This document shows, piece after piece, positions 24,942 to 36,153 of a stretch of DNA of 63,890 nucleotides. The translations under genes were made by a program, and so were the position numbers. The stretch spans positions 1 to 63,890 of the forward strand of contig VEPG01000090.1 in assembly GCA_012026975.1 (NCBI GenBank), in the 5' to 3' direction. This DNA is from Desulfuromonas sp. GTDB lineage: Bacteria; Desulfobacterota; Desulfuromonadia; Desulfuromonadales; BM103. The notes beneath the pieces were generated by a model. The model did not search any database. It had not been told where the DNA came from and worked only from the letters and a program-made list of their open reading frames with translations. Each line of letters starts with the position of its first letter. Within the stretch, counting starts at the first letter, position 1.

Positions 24942-27389
24942 ATGCCAGATGACAGCGAGAAAATCGTCGAACCGGAAGTGACCGTGGAACAGGACGAGGT
25001 GGCGCAGCCGGCCGAAACCGCCGAGGGTTTGGTGCTGGCCGCCGATGTCCTGCCGAACCAGCTGCCGATCATCCCGCTGCGGCCCCGTCCGTGCTTCCCT
25101 TCCCTACTGGTGCCGCTGGCCGCCAACGGTCCGCAGCAGATGGCGGCGGTGCGCCAGGCTGCCGAGCGCCCTTCGCGGGCCATCGGCCTGGTCATGGTGC
25201 GCGCCGTCGACGCCAAGGACACCCCGGACAATCTCCATGCCGTCGGCGTTGCCGCCAAAATCCTCAAGGTGCTGCATACCGACGACGAGAGCATCCACGT
25301 CATGGTCAACTGTCTGGAGCGCTTCGTCATCGAGGAAGTGATCCCCAGCCGGCGGATGCTGGCGGCCCGGGTACGCTACCAGTACACGCCGGAGTTGTCG
25401 GTCAACCCGGAGCTCAAGGCCTATTCGATCGCGATCATCGCCACCCTCAAGGAACTGGTGCAGATCAACCCGCTCTACTCCGAGGAGATCAAGCTGTTCC
25501 TCAATCGCTCGAGCATGGACGACCCCGGGCGCCTGGCCGACTTCGCCGCCAACCTGACCTCCGCCGACGGCCTTGAGCTGCAGCGCATCCTCGAAACCTT
25601 CGATGTGCGCAAGCGCATCGACATGGTGCTGGTGCTCCTGAAGAAGGAGCTGGAAGTGTCGCGCCTGCAGAGCAAGATCTCCAAGAGCATCGAGGAGAAG
25701 GTCTCCGCCCAGCAGCGTGAGTTCTTCCTGCGCGAGCAGCTCAAGGCGATCAAGAAGGAGCTCGGCCTGGAGAAGGAGGGGAAGGATACCGAGCTGGAGA
25801 AATACGAGAAGCGGCTGAAAAAGCTCAAGCTCAACCCCGAGGCGCAGAAGGCGGTTGACGACGAGATGGAGAAGCTGTCGCTGATCGAACCGCACTCGCC
25901 GGAATACACGGTCAGCCGCAACTACCTCGACTGGCTGACCAGCGTGCCATGGGGGGTGTACAGCCGCGACAGCTACAATCTCCCCCGCGCCCGGCGCATC
26001 CTCGACCGCGACCACTACGGGCTCAAGGACGTCAAGGAACGGATCCTCGAGTTCATCGCCGTCGGCAAGATGAAGGGGGACATCTCCGGCTCGATCCTCT
26101 GCCTGGTCGGTCCGCCGGGGGTCGGCAAAACTTCCGTCGGCCACAGCATTGCCGCCGCCCTGAATCGGCGCTTCTTCCGCTTCTCGCTGGGAGGGATGCG
26201 CGACGAGGCCGAAATCAAGGGGCACCGCCGCACCTACATCGGCGCCATGCCCGGCAAGTTCATCCAAGCGCTGAAGACCGCCGGCACCGCCAACCCGGTG
26301 CTGATGCTCGACGAGATCGACAAGATTGGCGCCTCCTTCCAGGGGGATCCGGCTTCGGCCCTGCTCGAGGTGCTCGATCCCGAGCAGAACTTCAGTTTCC
26401 GCGACCACTATCTCGATGTGCCGTTCGATCTCTCCAACGTGATGTTCATCGCCACGGCCAACCAGCTCGACACCATTCCGCGGCCCCTGCTCGACCGCAT
26501 GGAGGTGATCTTCCTCTCCGGCTACATCCTCGAGGAGAAGCTGGAGATCGCCCGCCGCTACCTGATCCCCAAGGCCCTCAAGAACCACGGCCTGAAGCAC
26601 AGCCAGGTGGCTATCCACAAAGCCGCGCTGGTCAAGATCATCGATGGCTATGCCCGCGAGGCCGGGGTGCGCAACCTGGAAAACCAGATCAAGAAGATCA
26701 TGCGCCGCGCCGCCATGGCGTTTGCGGAAAACGGCCAGACGGAGCGGATCGTCATCGGCCCCAAAGAGGTCGAAACGTTCCTGGAGAAGCCGGTGTTCAC
26801 CGCCGAAGAAATTTTCGAGGGAACCCCCGGAGTGGTCACCGGGCTGGCCTGGACCAGCATGGGCGGCGCCACCCTGCAGATCGAGGCCACCGCCATGCCG
26901 AGCCAGGCCAAGGGGTTCAAGCAGACCGGCCAACTCGGCAACGTCATGGTCGAAAGCTCGGAGATCGCCTACTCCTACGTCATGGCCCACCTCAAGGATT
27001 ACGGTGCCGCCGAGGACTTCTTCGACAAGCACTTCGTCCACTTGCACGTCCCGGCCGGGGCCACCCCGAAGGACGGCCCCTCGGCCGGGGTAACCATGAC
27101 CACCGCCCTGCTCTCCATGATCCTCGGCAAATCAGTGGCGAAAAAACTCGGCATGACCGGCGAACTGACCCTGACCGGGCATGTCCTGCCGATCGGCGGC
27201 GTCAAGGAGAAGATCATCGCCTCCCGCCGGGCCGGCCTGAAGACACTGATCTTCCCCGAGGACAACCGCAAGGACTTCGAGGAACTGCCGGATTATCTCA
27301 AGGAAGGGCTGACCGTCCACTTCGCCGCCACCTATCCCGAGGTCTACCGGGTGGCGTTCGGCGACAAGCCGAAAGGCCGGCGCAAGTAG
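24942..27389 (+). CDS. lon: Lon ATP-dependent protease
   Basis: Lon degrades misfolded and regulatory proteins in the cytoplasm. The 815-residue protein has the N-terminal substrate-binding LON domain after an acidic leader (EVTVEQDEVAQPAET), a coiled-coil region around residue 250-300, an AAA+ module with GPPGVGKTSVGHS and MLDEIDKIG, and the protease domain with catalytic S714 in PKDGPSAGVTM and the Lys of GGVKEKIIAS. It begins with ATG 24942; GGGAG lies about 10 nt upstream. It ends with TAG. A perfect palindrome separates it from trpS. Confidence 0.98.
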   Translation: MPDDSEKIVEPEVTVEQDEVAQPAETAEGLVLAADVLPNQLPIIPLRPRPCFPSLLVPLAANGPQQMAAVRQAAERPSRAIGLVMVRAVDAKDTPDNLHAVGVAAKILKVLHTDDESIHVMVNCLERFVIEEVIPSRRMLAARVRYQYTPELSVNPELKAYSIAIIATLKELVQINPLYSEEIKLFLNRSSMDDPGRLADFAANLTSADGLELQRILETFDVRKRIDMVLVLLKKELEVSRLQSKISKSIEEKVSAQQREFFLREQLKAIKKELGLEKEGKDTELEKYEKRLKKLKLNPEAQKAVDDEMEKLSLIEPHSPEYTVSRNYLDWLTSVPWGVYSRDSYNLPRARRILDRDHYGLKDVKERILEFIAVGKMKGDISGSILCLVGPPGVGKTSVGHSIAAALNRRFFRFSLGGMRDEAEIKGHRRTYIGAMPGKFIQALKTAGTANPVLMLDEIDKIGASFQGDPASALLEVLDPEQNFSFRDHYLDVPFDLSNVMFIATANQLDTIPRPLLDRMEVIFLSGYILEEKLEIARRYLIPKALKNHGLKHSQVAIHKAALVKIIDGYAREAGVRNLENQIKKIMRRAAMAFAENGQTERIVIGPKEVETFLEKPVFTAEEIFEGTPGVVTGLAWTSMGGATLQIEATAMPSQAKGFKQTGQLGNVMVESSEIAYSYVMAHLKDYGAAEDFFDKHFVHLHVPAGATPKDGPSAGVTMTTALLSMILGKSVAKKLGMTGELTLTGHVLPIGGVKEKIIASRRAGLKTLIFPEDNRKDFEELPDYLKEGLTVHFAATYPEVYRVAFGDKPKGRRK

Positions 27390-27413
27390 ACCACGGGGCG
27401 AACCCTGTCGGAA

Positions 27414-27460
27414 CTAGCAGAAATGGGGACAGAATTGAATTCTGTCCCCATTTCTGCTAG
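27414..27460. repeat. Perfect 23-bp inverted repeat between lon and trpS
   Basis: Arms 27414-27436 and 27438-27460 are exact reverse complements around a single G, with ends CTAGCAG and core GGGGACAGAATT. A GGGACCCTGTCCC dyad follows at once (27463-27475). The GGGGACAGAATT core is familiar from REP-like elements spread by RAYT-type transposases. No T-tract follows, so terminator activity is doubtful. Confidence 0.85.
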
Positions 27461-27503
27461 AAGGGACCCTGTCCCAATTTGATTATCCAAAGGAAACAGT
27501 CCC

Positions 27504-28469
27504 ATGCGCATTCTGTCCGGCATCCAGCCTTCGGGTTCCCTGCACCTCGGCAACTACTTCGGCATGATGAAAAAGATGATCGAGTACCAGGAACACGAGG
27601 ATCTCTTCTGCTTCATCGCCAACTACCATGCCCAGACCTCGCTCTCCGACGGCAAGGCCCTGGCTAAAGGAACCTTGGAAGCGGCGGCCAACTTCCTCGC
27701 CCTTGGCATGGATCCTGAGAAGAGTACCTTCTGGGTACAGTCGGACGTCGTCGAGGTGCAGGAGCTGACCTGGGTCCTCTCCAACTTCACGCCGATGGGC
27801 CTTCTGGAGCGCTGCCACAGCTACAAGGACAAGGTCACCAAGGGGATCGCCGCCAATCACGGCCTCTTTGCCTACCCGGTACTGATGGCCGCCGACATCC
27901 TCCTCTTCCAGAGCAACAAGGTGCCGGTCGGCAAGGACCAGAAACAGCACGTCGAGGTGGCGCGCGACATCGCCATCAAGTTCAACAACGAGTACGGGGA
28001 GATCTTCACCATCCCCGAGCCGGAGATCGACGAGGAGGTCGCCACCGTCCCCGGCCTCGACGGCCAGAAGATGAGCAAGAGCTACGGCAACACCATCGAC
28101 CTGTTCGCCGAGGACAATGCCCTGCGCAAGCAGGTGATGCGTATCGTCACCGACCCGACGCCGGTGGAGGAGCCAAAGGATCCGGACAAATGCAACGTCT
28201 ATAAAATTTACCGGCTGTTCCTGGACAAGGCCCGGGACGAGGCGCTGCGGAAGCGCTATCTGGCTGGTGGCCTGGCCTACGGCGCGGTCAAGCAGGAGCT
28301 GTTCGAAATCGTGCGCGACCATTTTGCCCCGCATGCGGCACGGCGCAAGGAACTGCTGGCCGATCCGGACGGGTTGCGCCGGATTCTCGCCCAGGGGGCG
28401 GCCAAAGCCCGCCATGCCGGTGCGAAAACCCTGCAGAAGGTGCGCAAGAAGACCGGCTTGGCTTATTGA
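27504..28469 (+). CDS. trpS: Tryptophanyl-tRNA synthetase
   Basis: This class I synthetase charges tRNA-Trp. The 321-residue protein has the HIGH-type motif in SGIQPSGSLHLGNYFG (residues about 4-19) and KMSKS in LDGQKMSKSYGN near residue 190, on a Rossmann fold. Length is normal. The ribosome site AAAGGAAA lies close before the ATG. The lon-trpS spacer carries the long palindrome, so transcription may be independent of lon. Confidence 0.97.
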   Translation: MRILSGIQPSGSLHLGNYFGMMKKMIEYQEHEDLFCFIANYHAQTSLSDGKALAKGTLEAAANFLALGMDPEKSTFWVQSDVVEVQELTWVLSNFTPMGLLERCHSYKDKVTKGIAANHGLFAYPVLMAADILLFQSNKVPVGKDQKQHVEVARDIAIKFNNEYGEIFTIPEPEIDEEVATVPGLDGQKMSKSYGNTIDLFAEDNALRKQVMRIVTDPTPVEEPKDPDKCNVYKIYRLFLDKARDEALRKRYLAGGLAYGAVKQELFEIVRDHFAPHAARRKELLADPDGLRRILAQGAAKARHAGAKTLQKVRKKTGLAY

Positions 28470-28574
28470 GGGTTGCCGTCAGGCAATCGCCTGTCATAAT
28501 CGATTGCAGACTCTCGGATTTCAGCCAGCTGTTGAAATAGGCAACAAGGGAAGGGAACGGACGAGGAGGTCGCC

Positions 28575-28754
28575 ATGATTGTCGAACGTACCTGGTTCTG
28601 CACCTGCACCGGAAAAGCGCGGGAGCTGGTGGTCGTGGACGCGGGCGAAGACGAGGCGGGAGAACCGACCTGTCCGCGCTGCGGTGCCTCACCCTCCAGC
28701 GACCCGAAACACACGGTCGGCTATCGGGATGAGGAACGGCCGCGCAGTGTCTAG
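28575..28754 (+). CDS. 59-residue zinc-ribbon-like small protein
   Basis: ATG 28575 is preceded by a strong GAGGAGGT 4 nt upstream and opens a 59-codon frame ending in TAG at 28752-28754. The product (MIVERTWFCTCTGKARELVV) has two cysteine pairs, C9/C11 and C33/C36 (TCPRCGA), spaced like a zinc ribbon, and an acidic linker between them. I recognise no family. It follows trpS by about 105 bp. The ribosome site and paired cysteines argue that it is real; the short length keeps confidence moderate. Confidence 0.6.
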   Translation: MIVERTWFCTCTGKARELVVVDAGEDEAGEPTCPRCGASPSSDPKHTVGYRDEERPRSV

Positions 28755-28757
28755 CTG

Positions 28758-28940
28758 TCAGGCCGGCGGCTGATCGCTTCGCGTAAAAAAGACGAAGGCC
28801 ATCGACGGCCGCTTGCTCGCCTCGCGCACCACGAACTGCAGACTGTCGAACTGCCACCCCTGCCCGATCCACTGGTTGAGCACAGCTTCGATCGCTTCGT
28901 CGGTGACAATCGGGATTTCGACGACTTTGTAGATGAGCAT
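28758..28940 (-). CDS. DUF4177 small protein
   Basis: The 60-residue protein MLIYKVVEIPIVTDEAIEAV...WIGQGWQFDSLQFV fits the DUF4177 pattern: an N-terminal YKVVEIP strand, then the Gly-Trp segment and a final beta strand. Function is unknown. I start at the ATG at 28940; the frame runs further upstream through the REP-like element but without a supporting ribosome site. It converges with the zinc-ribbon-like gene, the two stops being 3 bp apart. Confidence 0.7.
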   Translation of the reverse strand: MLIYKVVEIPIVTDEAIEAVLNQWIGQGWQFDSLQFVVREASKRPSMAFVFFTRSDQPPA

Positions 28941-28962
28941 GGCAAATCCTGGTCCTATGAAT

Positions 28963-29033
28963 GTAGGCCGGAATAAGCATAGCGTTTCCGGCGAATGTCC
29001 GCCGGGAACGGCTGGCGCCTTATCCCGGCCTAC
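28963..29033. repeat. REP-like palindrome with GTAGGCCGG ends
   Basis: The 71-bp element has ends GTAGGCCGGAATAAG and CTTATCCCGGCCTAC, complementary apart from one position. An inner dyad CCGGCG/CGCCGG flanks AATGTC. This is the layout of REP/BIME sequences. It occupies the divergent gap between the DUF4177 gene and the 89-residue gene. Confidence 0.75.
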
Positions 29034-29074
29034 CAACTGTCAATAATTTTCCCTTTGGATCGGACAGGTGAACC

Positions 29075-29340
29075 ATGGCGATAGCCGGCAGTCCCAAGAA
29101 GATGGCCCAGGACGTCGCTGACGGTTTCCTGATGTTTTCCCCGCCGATGCTGCGCACCTATACCCCGGCCGACATCAAGATCGTGCTCGCCAACCTCGCC
29201 CTGGTCACCCGCGAAATCCGTTCGGAGCAGATCCCGCTCGACGACATCATGGCCCTCAAGGCGCGCAACATGAAGCTGACGCGCATGAACCAGGCGGAGG
29301 TCGTGATCCGCGCCTACTGCCAGAAGAAGCGCATCCCCAT

Positions 29341-29344
<4 letters not shown>
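29075..29344 (+). CDS. Hypothetical 89-residue protein
   Basis: The protein MAIAGSPKKMAQDVADGFLMFSPPMLRTYTPADIK is soluble, helical by appearance and basic at its C-terminus (KLTRMNQAEVVIRAYCQKKRIPI). I recognise no domain. An AGGTG precedes the ATG by 5 nt and the coding sequence matches host composition. Its TAA overlaps the asnS stop on the other strand by two bases, a tight convergent arrangement. A small DNA- or RNA-associated protein is possible but unsupported. Confidence 0.65.
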
Positions 29345-30756
<1,412 letters not shown>

Positions 30757-30788
30757 GGCCTTTTCCCTCCGTGTCGTGACCGGGCCGG

Positions 30789-32375
30789 CTATTGATGCTC
30801 GCGGGTCTTGGCGAAGACGATCTCCGGCCACTGCTCCGCGACGTAGCCAAGGCGCCATTCGCTCGGCGCCAGAAACGCCAGCCCGCCATCCGCGTCACGG
30901 GCCAGGTGGGCCTGGTTCTTGCGTTCGAATTCGGCAAATTTTTTCGGGTCATTGCAGCCCACCCAGCGGGCCGTGGCATAGTCAACCGATTCGTAAATGG
31001 CATCGACGCCGTATTCGGTGCGCAGCCGGTCCATGGTCACGTCGAACTGCAGCACCCCGACCGCACCGACGATGTAGTCGTTGCCGAGCAACGGCCGGAA
31101 CACCTGGATTGCCCCCTCCTCGGCCAGCTGGGTCAGCCCTTTCTCCAACTGCTTCGATTTCAGCGGGTTCTTCAACCGCACCCGGCGGAAATGCTCGGCG
31201 GCGAAGCTGGGAATGCCGGTGAATTTCAGTGGCTCCTTGTCGCTGAAAGTATCGCCGACCTTGATGGTGCCGTGATTGTGCAGGCCGATGATGTCGCCCG
31301 GGTAGGCCTCCTCGACATGCGCCCGGTCCTGGGCCATGAAGATGGTGGCATTGGACAGGCTGACGTCTTTGCCGATGCGGTGATGGCGCACCTTCATGCC
31401 GCGGGTGAATTTCCCCGAACAGATGCGCAGAAAAGCGATGCGATCACGGTGCATAGGGTCCATGTTCGCCTGGATTTTGAAGACGAAACCGGAAAAGGCT
31501 TCCTCCTCGGGCGCCACCTCGCGGGTCTGGGTGGCGCGCGGGCCGGGGGCCGGGGCCAGGTCGGCGAGAGCGTCGAGCAGTTCCTCGATACCGAAGTTGT
31601 TGACGGCGCTGCCGAAGAAAACCGGCGTCTGGTTCCCCTTCAGGTATTCGGTCAGTTCAAAGGGGTTGGCCGCCCCTTCGAGCAGTTCGATGTCCGCGCG
31701 CAGCTCGTCGGCCTGGCTGCCGAGGAGTTCGTCAAGTTGCGGATCGTTCAGGTCGTTGATGACCACCGCATCGCTCTGGCGGGTGCCGCCGCCGGGGGTG
31801 AACAGCCTGATCTCCTTGCGGTAGAGGTTGTAGACCCCTTTGAAGCGCTTGCCCATGCCGATCGGCCACGACATCGGCGCACACTCGATCTGCAGCTTTT
31901 CCTCGACATCGTGCAGCAGGTCGAGCGGCTCGCGCCCCTCGCGGTCAAGCTTGTTGATGAAGGTGATCACCGGGGTATTGCGCATCCGGCAGACCGCCAT
32001 CAGCTTTTCGGTCTGGGTCTCGACCCCCTTGGCGCTGTCGATGACCATCAGCGCACTGTCGACGGCGGTCAGCACCCGGTAGGTATCTTCGGAGAAGTCC
32101 TGGTGCCCCGGGGTGTCGAGCAGATTGATTTCGCAGTCGCGGTGACCGAACTTCATGACCGAGGTGGTCACCGAAATGCCGCGCTCCTGCTCGACCTTCA
32201 GCCAGTCGCTGGTCGCGTGACGCGCCGCCTTGCGCGCCTTGATCGCTCCGGCCATCTGGATGGCGCCGCCGAAGAGCAGCAGCTTTTCCGTGAGGGTGGT
32301 CTTGCCGGCATCCGGATGGCTGATAATGCCGAAGGTACGACGACGTTTGATTTCGTCGAGAAACTGTCGATCCAA
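30789..32375 (-). CDS. prfC: Peptide chain release factor 3
   Basis: RF3 is the GTPase that recycles RF1/RF2 after termination. The 528-residue protein has the G1 motif [15 protein letters not shown], the switch region [34 protein letters not shown] and RF3-type C-terminal domains ([26 protein letters not shown]). The frame opens with a TTG start codon ([13 protein letters not shown]), unusual but matching the known RF3 N-terminus. asnS follows after 32 bp. Confidence 0.96.
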   Translation of the reverse strand: MDRQFLDEIKRRRTFGIISHPDAGKTTLTEKLLLFGGAIQMAGAIKARKAARHATSDWLKVEQERGISVTTSVMKFGHRDCEINLLDTPGHQDFSEDTYRVLTAVDSALMVIDSAKGVETQTEKLMAVCRMRNTPVITFINKLDREGREPLDLLHDVEEKLQIECAPMSWPIGMGKRFKGVYNLYRKEIRLFTPGGGTRQSDAVVINDLNDPQLDELLGSQADELRADIELLEGAANPFELTEYLKGNQTPVFFGSAVNNFGIEELLDALADLAPAPGPRATQTREVAPEEEAFSGFVFKIQANMDPMHRDRIAFLRICSGKFTRGMKVRHHRIGKDVSLSNATIFMAQDRAHVEEAYPGDIIGLHNHGTIKVGDTFSDKEPLKFTGIPSFAAEHFRRVRLKNPLKSKQLEKGLTQLAEEGAIQVFRPLLGNDYIVGAVGVLQFDVTMDRLRTEYGVDAIYESVDYATARWVGCNDPKKFAEFERKNQAHLARDADGGLAFLAPSEWRLGYVAEQWPEIVFAKTREHQ

Positions 32376-32406
32376 AGGGGTAACCTGCCTTTAACGTGGT
32401 GTGCTG

Positions 32407-32433
32407 CAAAAGAAAACGGGCTGAGACAGCCCG
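32407..32433 (-). terminator. Terminator after the PAS sensor kinase gene
   Basis: On the minus strand a 7-bp stem CGGGCTG/CAGCCCG with a 3-nt loop is followed by TTTTCTTTT. It lies about 85 bp after the kinase stop and before prfC. Confidence 0.75.
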
Positions 32434-32516
32434 CTTTGAACAAATAGTAAACGAAACCGGCCGGCATGGTCAATGACGCAGCAGCTTGCCAGGGTCCCGC
32501 GCGGTCAGAGCAAAGA

Positions 32517-34364
32517 CTAGACCGAGGGGGTCAGCGGCAGATCGACATGAATGGTCGTGCCGATGCCGGGCTGGCTCTCGACCCGGATCTCACCCTGATG
32601 GGCCAGGATGATATGGCGGACAATGCTCATCCCCAGGCCGACACCGTGCACCGCCGTATTCGATGAATCAGCCCGGTAGAACTTGTCGAACATATGTTCG
32701 ACCTGGTCGGCGGTCATGCCGATCCCCTGATCGGCAACGCTCAGTCGGCAGCGTCCGCCGCCGTTCCCCAGAGTTACCTTGATCAGGCCGCCTTGCGGCG
32801 AATACTTGACGGCATTGCTGATCAGGTTGTTGAACACCTGCCGGATGCGCCCTATGTCCGCCGCAATCTGCGTTTGCGCCGAGGAAAAGTGCAGTTCGAA
32901 ACGATGGCGCTGGCTCTTTTCCTGATAGGGACGGATCACTTCGCGCAACACCTCGTCCAACCGCACCGGCTCATAATCAAGGATCAGCGGTTGTCCGGCC
33001 TCGACCCGGCTGATATCAAGCAGATCGTCGACCAGGCGGGACAGTTCCAGGGCCTTGTTGTGGATCAGCTTCGCATATTCTCCCTGCTGTTCCGGCGTAA
33101 CCGGACGCGCGTCGTCCTCGAACGCGAGAAGCTCACTGAACCCGAGGATGGCCGCCAACGGGGTATTCAGTTCGTGGGCCGCCATACCGAGGAAGGCATT
33201 TTTCATTCGATCCAGTTCGCGCTCCCTGGTCACATCCTGGATCAGCAACACGGCACCCGACTGCTCCGCGTCGGATTCCAGGCGTGAAATGCGGGTCTGG
33301 TAGACACGAGGATGCTTGGGATCCACACCGGGCAATTCAAAATCGAAGGAGGCGGTCGTGCTGGTGCCGACCAGCATGCCGCGGACCTTCTCCGGGAGGC
33401 TTGCCATTCCCCCCAGGCGATCGAGCGGCTGGCCGAGGGCCTTTTCAAACGGTACGCCGAGCAGCTTCTCCGCCACCGAATTCATGTGCAGCACGGCGAG
33501 CTGATGGTCGGCGACGACCAGCCCGTCACCGACGGAACGCAGGATGCCGTCGAGCTTTTCCCGGTCGCGCCGGGAATCCTCGAGGGCCTGGCTGAGCGCC
33601 ATCTGTGCCAAGGTCCGCTCGGCAATTTCACTGGTCAGGTGTGCGTTGGCGGCAGATAGTTCGGCGGTGCGCTCGACGACCCGCGTTTCCAGTTCGTCGT
33701 TGACCTGCCGCAGCGCCGTTTCCGCCCGGCTTCGCTCCTCGAGGGAAACCTTGGCCTTGTTGAGTGCGAACACCATCAGCACCAGAAAGCCGAGCGAGAG
33801 CAACACCAGGATCATCGTGGTGCGCACGGTCAGGGCATTGAACTTGGCAACCCGCTTGGTGATATCGTAGTAAACCTCGATCGCCCCGCCAAACCGTCCC
33901 GCCGCCATGAACGGCACATAGGTTTCAACCACATCGAGCTTTGTGATCACACCATCGGCAGTCTGGTGATCCTTTTCGACGACCTTGGAAAAAACCTTCC
34001 CCTTGGCCACGATATTGCGGAAGTAATCGCTGCTGTTGGCCTTGCCGACCTCGGTCGAATCGGTTGAAAAAATAATCTCCCCATCCGGCGAGAAAACGCG
34101 CAGCTTGATCAGATGGCGGTCATCTCTGATCGCCTTGACCTGCTCCGCGAGAGCCACCGGCAGGGTGTCACGCTCGAGACGGATACCTTCAAGATGCAGG
34201 ACTTTTACCAGATTGGTGGCAAAGCGGGTCGATTCATCTTCGGTCTCATGGACCAGCTGTTCATGATAGGCGGGATGCAGAATCAAGAGGGCATAGAGCG
34301 GCATGCAGGCAACCATCACCAGCACGAGCAACAACAGATTCCTGAGAAACGGGATCCGAAGCAT
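32517..34364 (-). CDS. PAS-containing membrane sensor histidine kinase
   Basis: An inner-membrane kinase of 615 residues. A first membrane segment (FLRNLLLLVLVMVACMPLYA) and a second (TTMILVLLSLGFLVLMVFA) enclose a periplasmic sensor of about 150 residues (KLRVFSPDGEIIFSTDSTEVG, Cache-like). A coiled coil, a PAS domain (SVGDGLVVADHQLAVLHMNS), HisKA with H397 in GMAAHELNTPLAAI and HATPase (NNLISNAVKYS, DQGIGM, GVGLGMSI) follow. I start at ATG 34364 (MLRIPFLRN), with GGGGG upstream. No receiver gene is adjacent, so its partner is unknown. Divergent from malQ. Confidence 0.9.
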   Translation of the reverse strand: MLRIPFLRNLLLLVLVMVACMPLYALLILHPAYHEQLVHETEDESTRFATNLVKVLHLEGIRLERDTLPVALAEQVKAIRDDRHLIKLRVFSPDGEIIFSTDSTEVGKANSSDYFRNIVAKGKVFSKVVEKDHQTADGVITKLDVVETYVPFMAAGRFGGAIEVYYDITKRVAKFNALTVRTTMILVLLSLGFLVLMVFALNKAKVSLEERSRAETALRQVNDELETRVVERTAELSAANAHLTSEIAERTLAQMALSQALEDSRRDREKLDGILRSVGDGLVVADHQLAVLHMNSVAEKLLGVPFEKALGQPLDRLGGMASLPEKVRGMLVGTSTTASFDFELPGVDPKHPRVYQTRISRLESDAEQSGAVLLIQDVTRERELDRMKNAFLGMAAHELNTPLAAILGFSELLAFEDDARPVTPEQQGEYAKLIHNKALELSRLVDDLLDISRVEAGQPLILDYEPVRLDEVLREVIRPYQEKSQRHRFELHFSSAQTQIAADIGRIRQVFNNLISNAVKYSPQGGLIKVTLGNGGGRCRLSVADQGIGMTADQVEHMFDKFYRADSSNTAVHGVGLGMSIVRHIILAHQGEIRVESQPGIGTTIHVDLPLTPSV

Positions 34365-34525
34365 GAGCATCCCCCATAAAAGTGAAAACCGAAATATAGT
34401 AATCCAATTCTTGCCGATGTTGAACCATTTAATTCCAGGCTGACGTTCTCGGGTTGCCCCTTCCTGCCGTTGTGGCATAATGCCCTGCAGGCAAATCTCG
34501 TCTTACGATCAGGACCTTTCCAACC

Positions 34526-36040
34526 ATGGATATTCCGCGCTCCAGCGGCGTTCTCCTCCACCCCACGGCGCTCCCCGGAGCCCACGGCATCGGTGCGCTC
34601 GGCGCTGAAGCCAGGGGTTTCATCGATTTTCTGGCCGCTGCCGGGCAGAGCATCTGGCAAACGCTGCCGCTCGGGCCAACCGGTTTGGGCGACTCGCCGT
34701 ACAACGCGCTCTCGGCGTTTGCCGGCAACCCGCTGCTGATCGATCTGCCGACCCTGGCGGCCTGGGGCGACCTGGACCCCCCGGAACTGTCGGAAGAGCG
34801 TAGCACTGTCGGCCGGGTCGACTTCCCCGCCGTGCGTCGCTTCAAGGAAGAACGGCTCGGCCGCGCCGCGGCCAATTTTTTCGCCCGGGCCGACGCCGGT
34901 CGACGCCAGGCCTTCGCCGCCTATTGCCGTGAACAGGCCTTCTGGCTTGACGACTATGCACTGTTCGTCGCCATCCGCGGCCATTTTGACGGTCAATCCT
35001 GGCAGGAATGGCCGGCATCGCTGCGACGACGCGACCCGGCCGCGCTCGAGGAATGGCGGTTGCGCCTGGGCACGGCGATTGCCGCCGAACAGTACCGCCA
35101 ATACGCCTTCGCCACCCAATGGGACAGCCTCAAGAGTTATGCCAACCAGCGGGACGTCCGGTTCTTCGGCGACCTGCCGATCTTCGTAGCGCTCGACTCC
35201 GCCGACGTCTGGGCCAATCAGCGCCTGTTCCGGCTCGACCCTGAAGGCCGCCCGATGGAGGTAGCCGGCGTCCCTCCGGATTATTTCAGCGTCACCGGTC
35301 AGCGCTGGGGGAATCCCCTCTACCGCTGGGACGCCCATGAGGCGGAAGGCTTTGCCTGGTGGCTGCGGCGTTTCCGGGCCGAATTGCAGCGCGCAGATCT
35401 GGTGAGGATCGATCATTTCCGCGGGTTTCAGGCGTGCTGGGTCATCCCCGCGACAGAGCCGACCGCGGTCAACGGCCGCTGGGAAGTATCGCCGGGGCGC
35501 GCCCTGTTCCATGCGTTACGCTCCGGCGCCGCCGACTTGCCGATCATCGCCGAGGATCTTGGCGTGATTACCCCGCAGGTTGAAGCACTGCGCCGCGAAT
35601 TCGGGTTCCCCGGCATGAAGATCCTGCAGTTCGCATTCGACTCCGGAGCGGACAACCCTTATTTGCCACACAATTACGAGGCCGATTGCGCGGTTTATAC
35701 CGGCACCCACGACAACGCCACCACGCTCGGCTGGTGGGAGCAGCTCAACCCTGAACAGCGCGCGCCTGTCGAGGATTACCTTGGCCATTCTCCCGCCGAC
35801 ATCCCCTGGGATCTGGTGCGACTGGCAATGGCCAGCGTTGCCCGGTTGTGCATTCTCCCCTGTCAGGACCTGCTCGGGCTTGGCGATACCGCCCGCTTCA
35901 ACCGTCCGGGACAAGCCGGCGGCAACTGGTCCTGGCGGCTCACGCCCGGCCAATTGCCGCCGGAACTGGCTGAACGGCTGCATATCCTGACGGCGACCTA
36001 TGGCCGCTGCCGCCCGAAATCAGCCGGACGACAGCCTTGA
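34526..36040 (+). CDS. malQ: 4-alpha-glucanotransferase (amylomaltase, GH77)
   Basis: MalQ disproportionates alpha-1,4-glucans, linking maltodextrin or glycogen to glucose. The 504-residue protein starts MDIPRSSGVLLHPTALPGAHGIG and has GH77 landmarks: WQTLPLGPTGLGDSPYNALSAFAGNP, FFGDLPIFVALDSADVW, the nucleophile region RIDHFRGFQACW, the acid/base IAEDLGVI and the TGTHDNATTLGWW segment. Length fits the short bacterial type. It stands alone between a divergent kinase and a lipoprotein gene. Confidence 0.97.
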   Translation: MDIPRSSGVLLHPTALPGAHGIGALGAEARGFIDFLAAAGQSIWQTLPLGPTGLGDSPYNALSAFAGNPLLIDLPTLAAWGDLDPPELSEERSTVGRVDFPAVRRFKEERLGRAAANFFARADAGRRQAFAAYCREQAFWLDDYALFVAIRGHFDGQSWQEWPASLRRRDPAALEEWRLRLGTAIAAEQYRQYAFATQWDSLKSYANQRDVRFFGDLPIFVALDSADVWANQRLFRLDPEGRPMEVAGVPPDYFSVTGQRWGNPLYRWDAHEAEGFAWWLRRFRAELQRADLVRIDHFRGFQACWVIPATEPTAVNGRWEVSPGRALFHALRSGAADLPIIAEDLGVITPQVEALRREFGFPGMKILQFAFDSGADNPYLPHNYEADCAVYTGTHDNATTLGWWEQLNPEQRAPVEDYLGHSPADIPWDLVRLAMASVARLCILPCQDLLGLGDTARFNRPGQAGGNWSWRLTPGQLPPELAERLHILTATYGRCRPKSAGRQP

Positions 36041-36153
36041 GAAGCTCCCCCTTGCCGGCTTCCATGAGGCTATGCTATAAATTCAAATTGGTGTCGCAAC
36101 ACCTACAACTCACCCGTCGGGATCTTTTCCCGCAGAAGATGGAGGAACATCCT

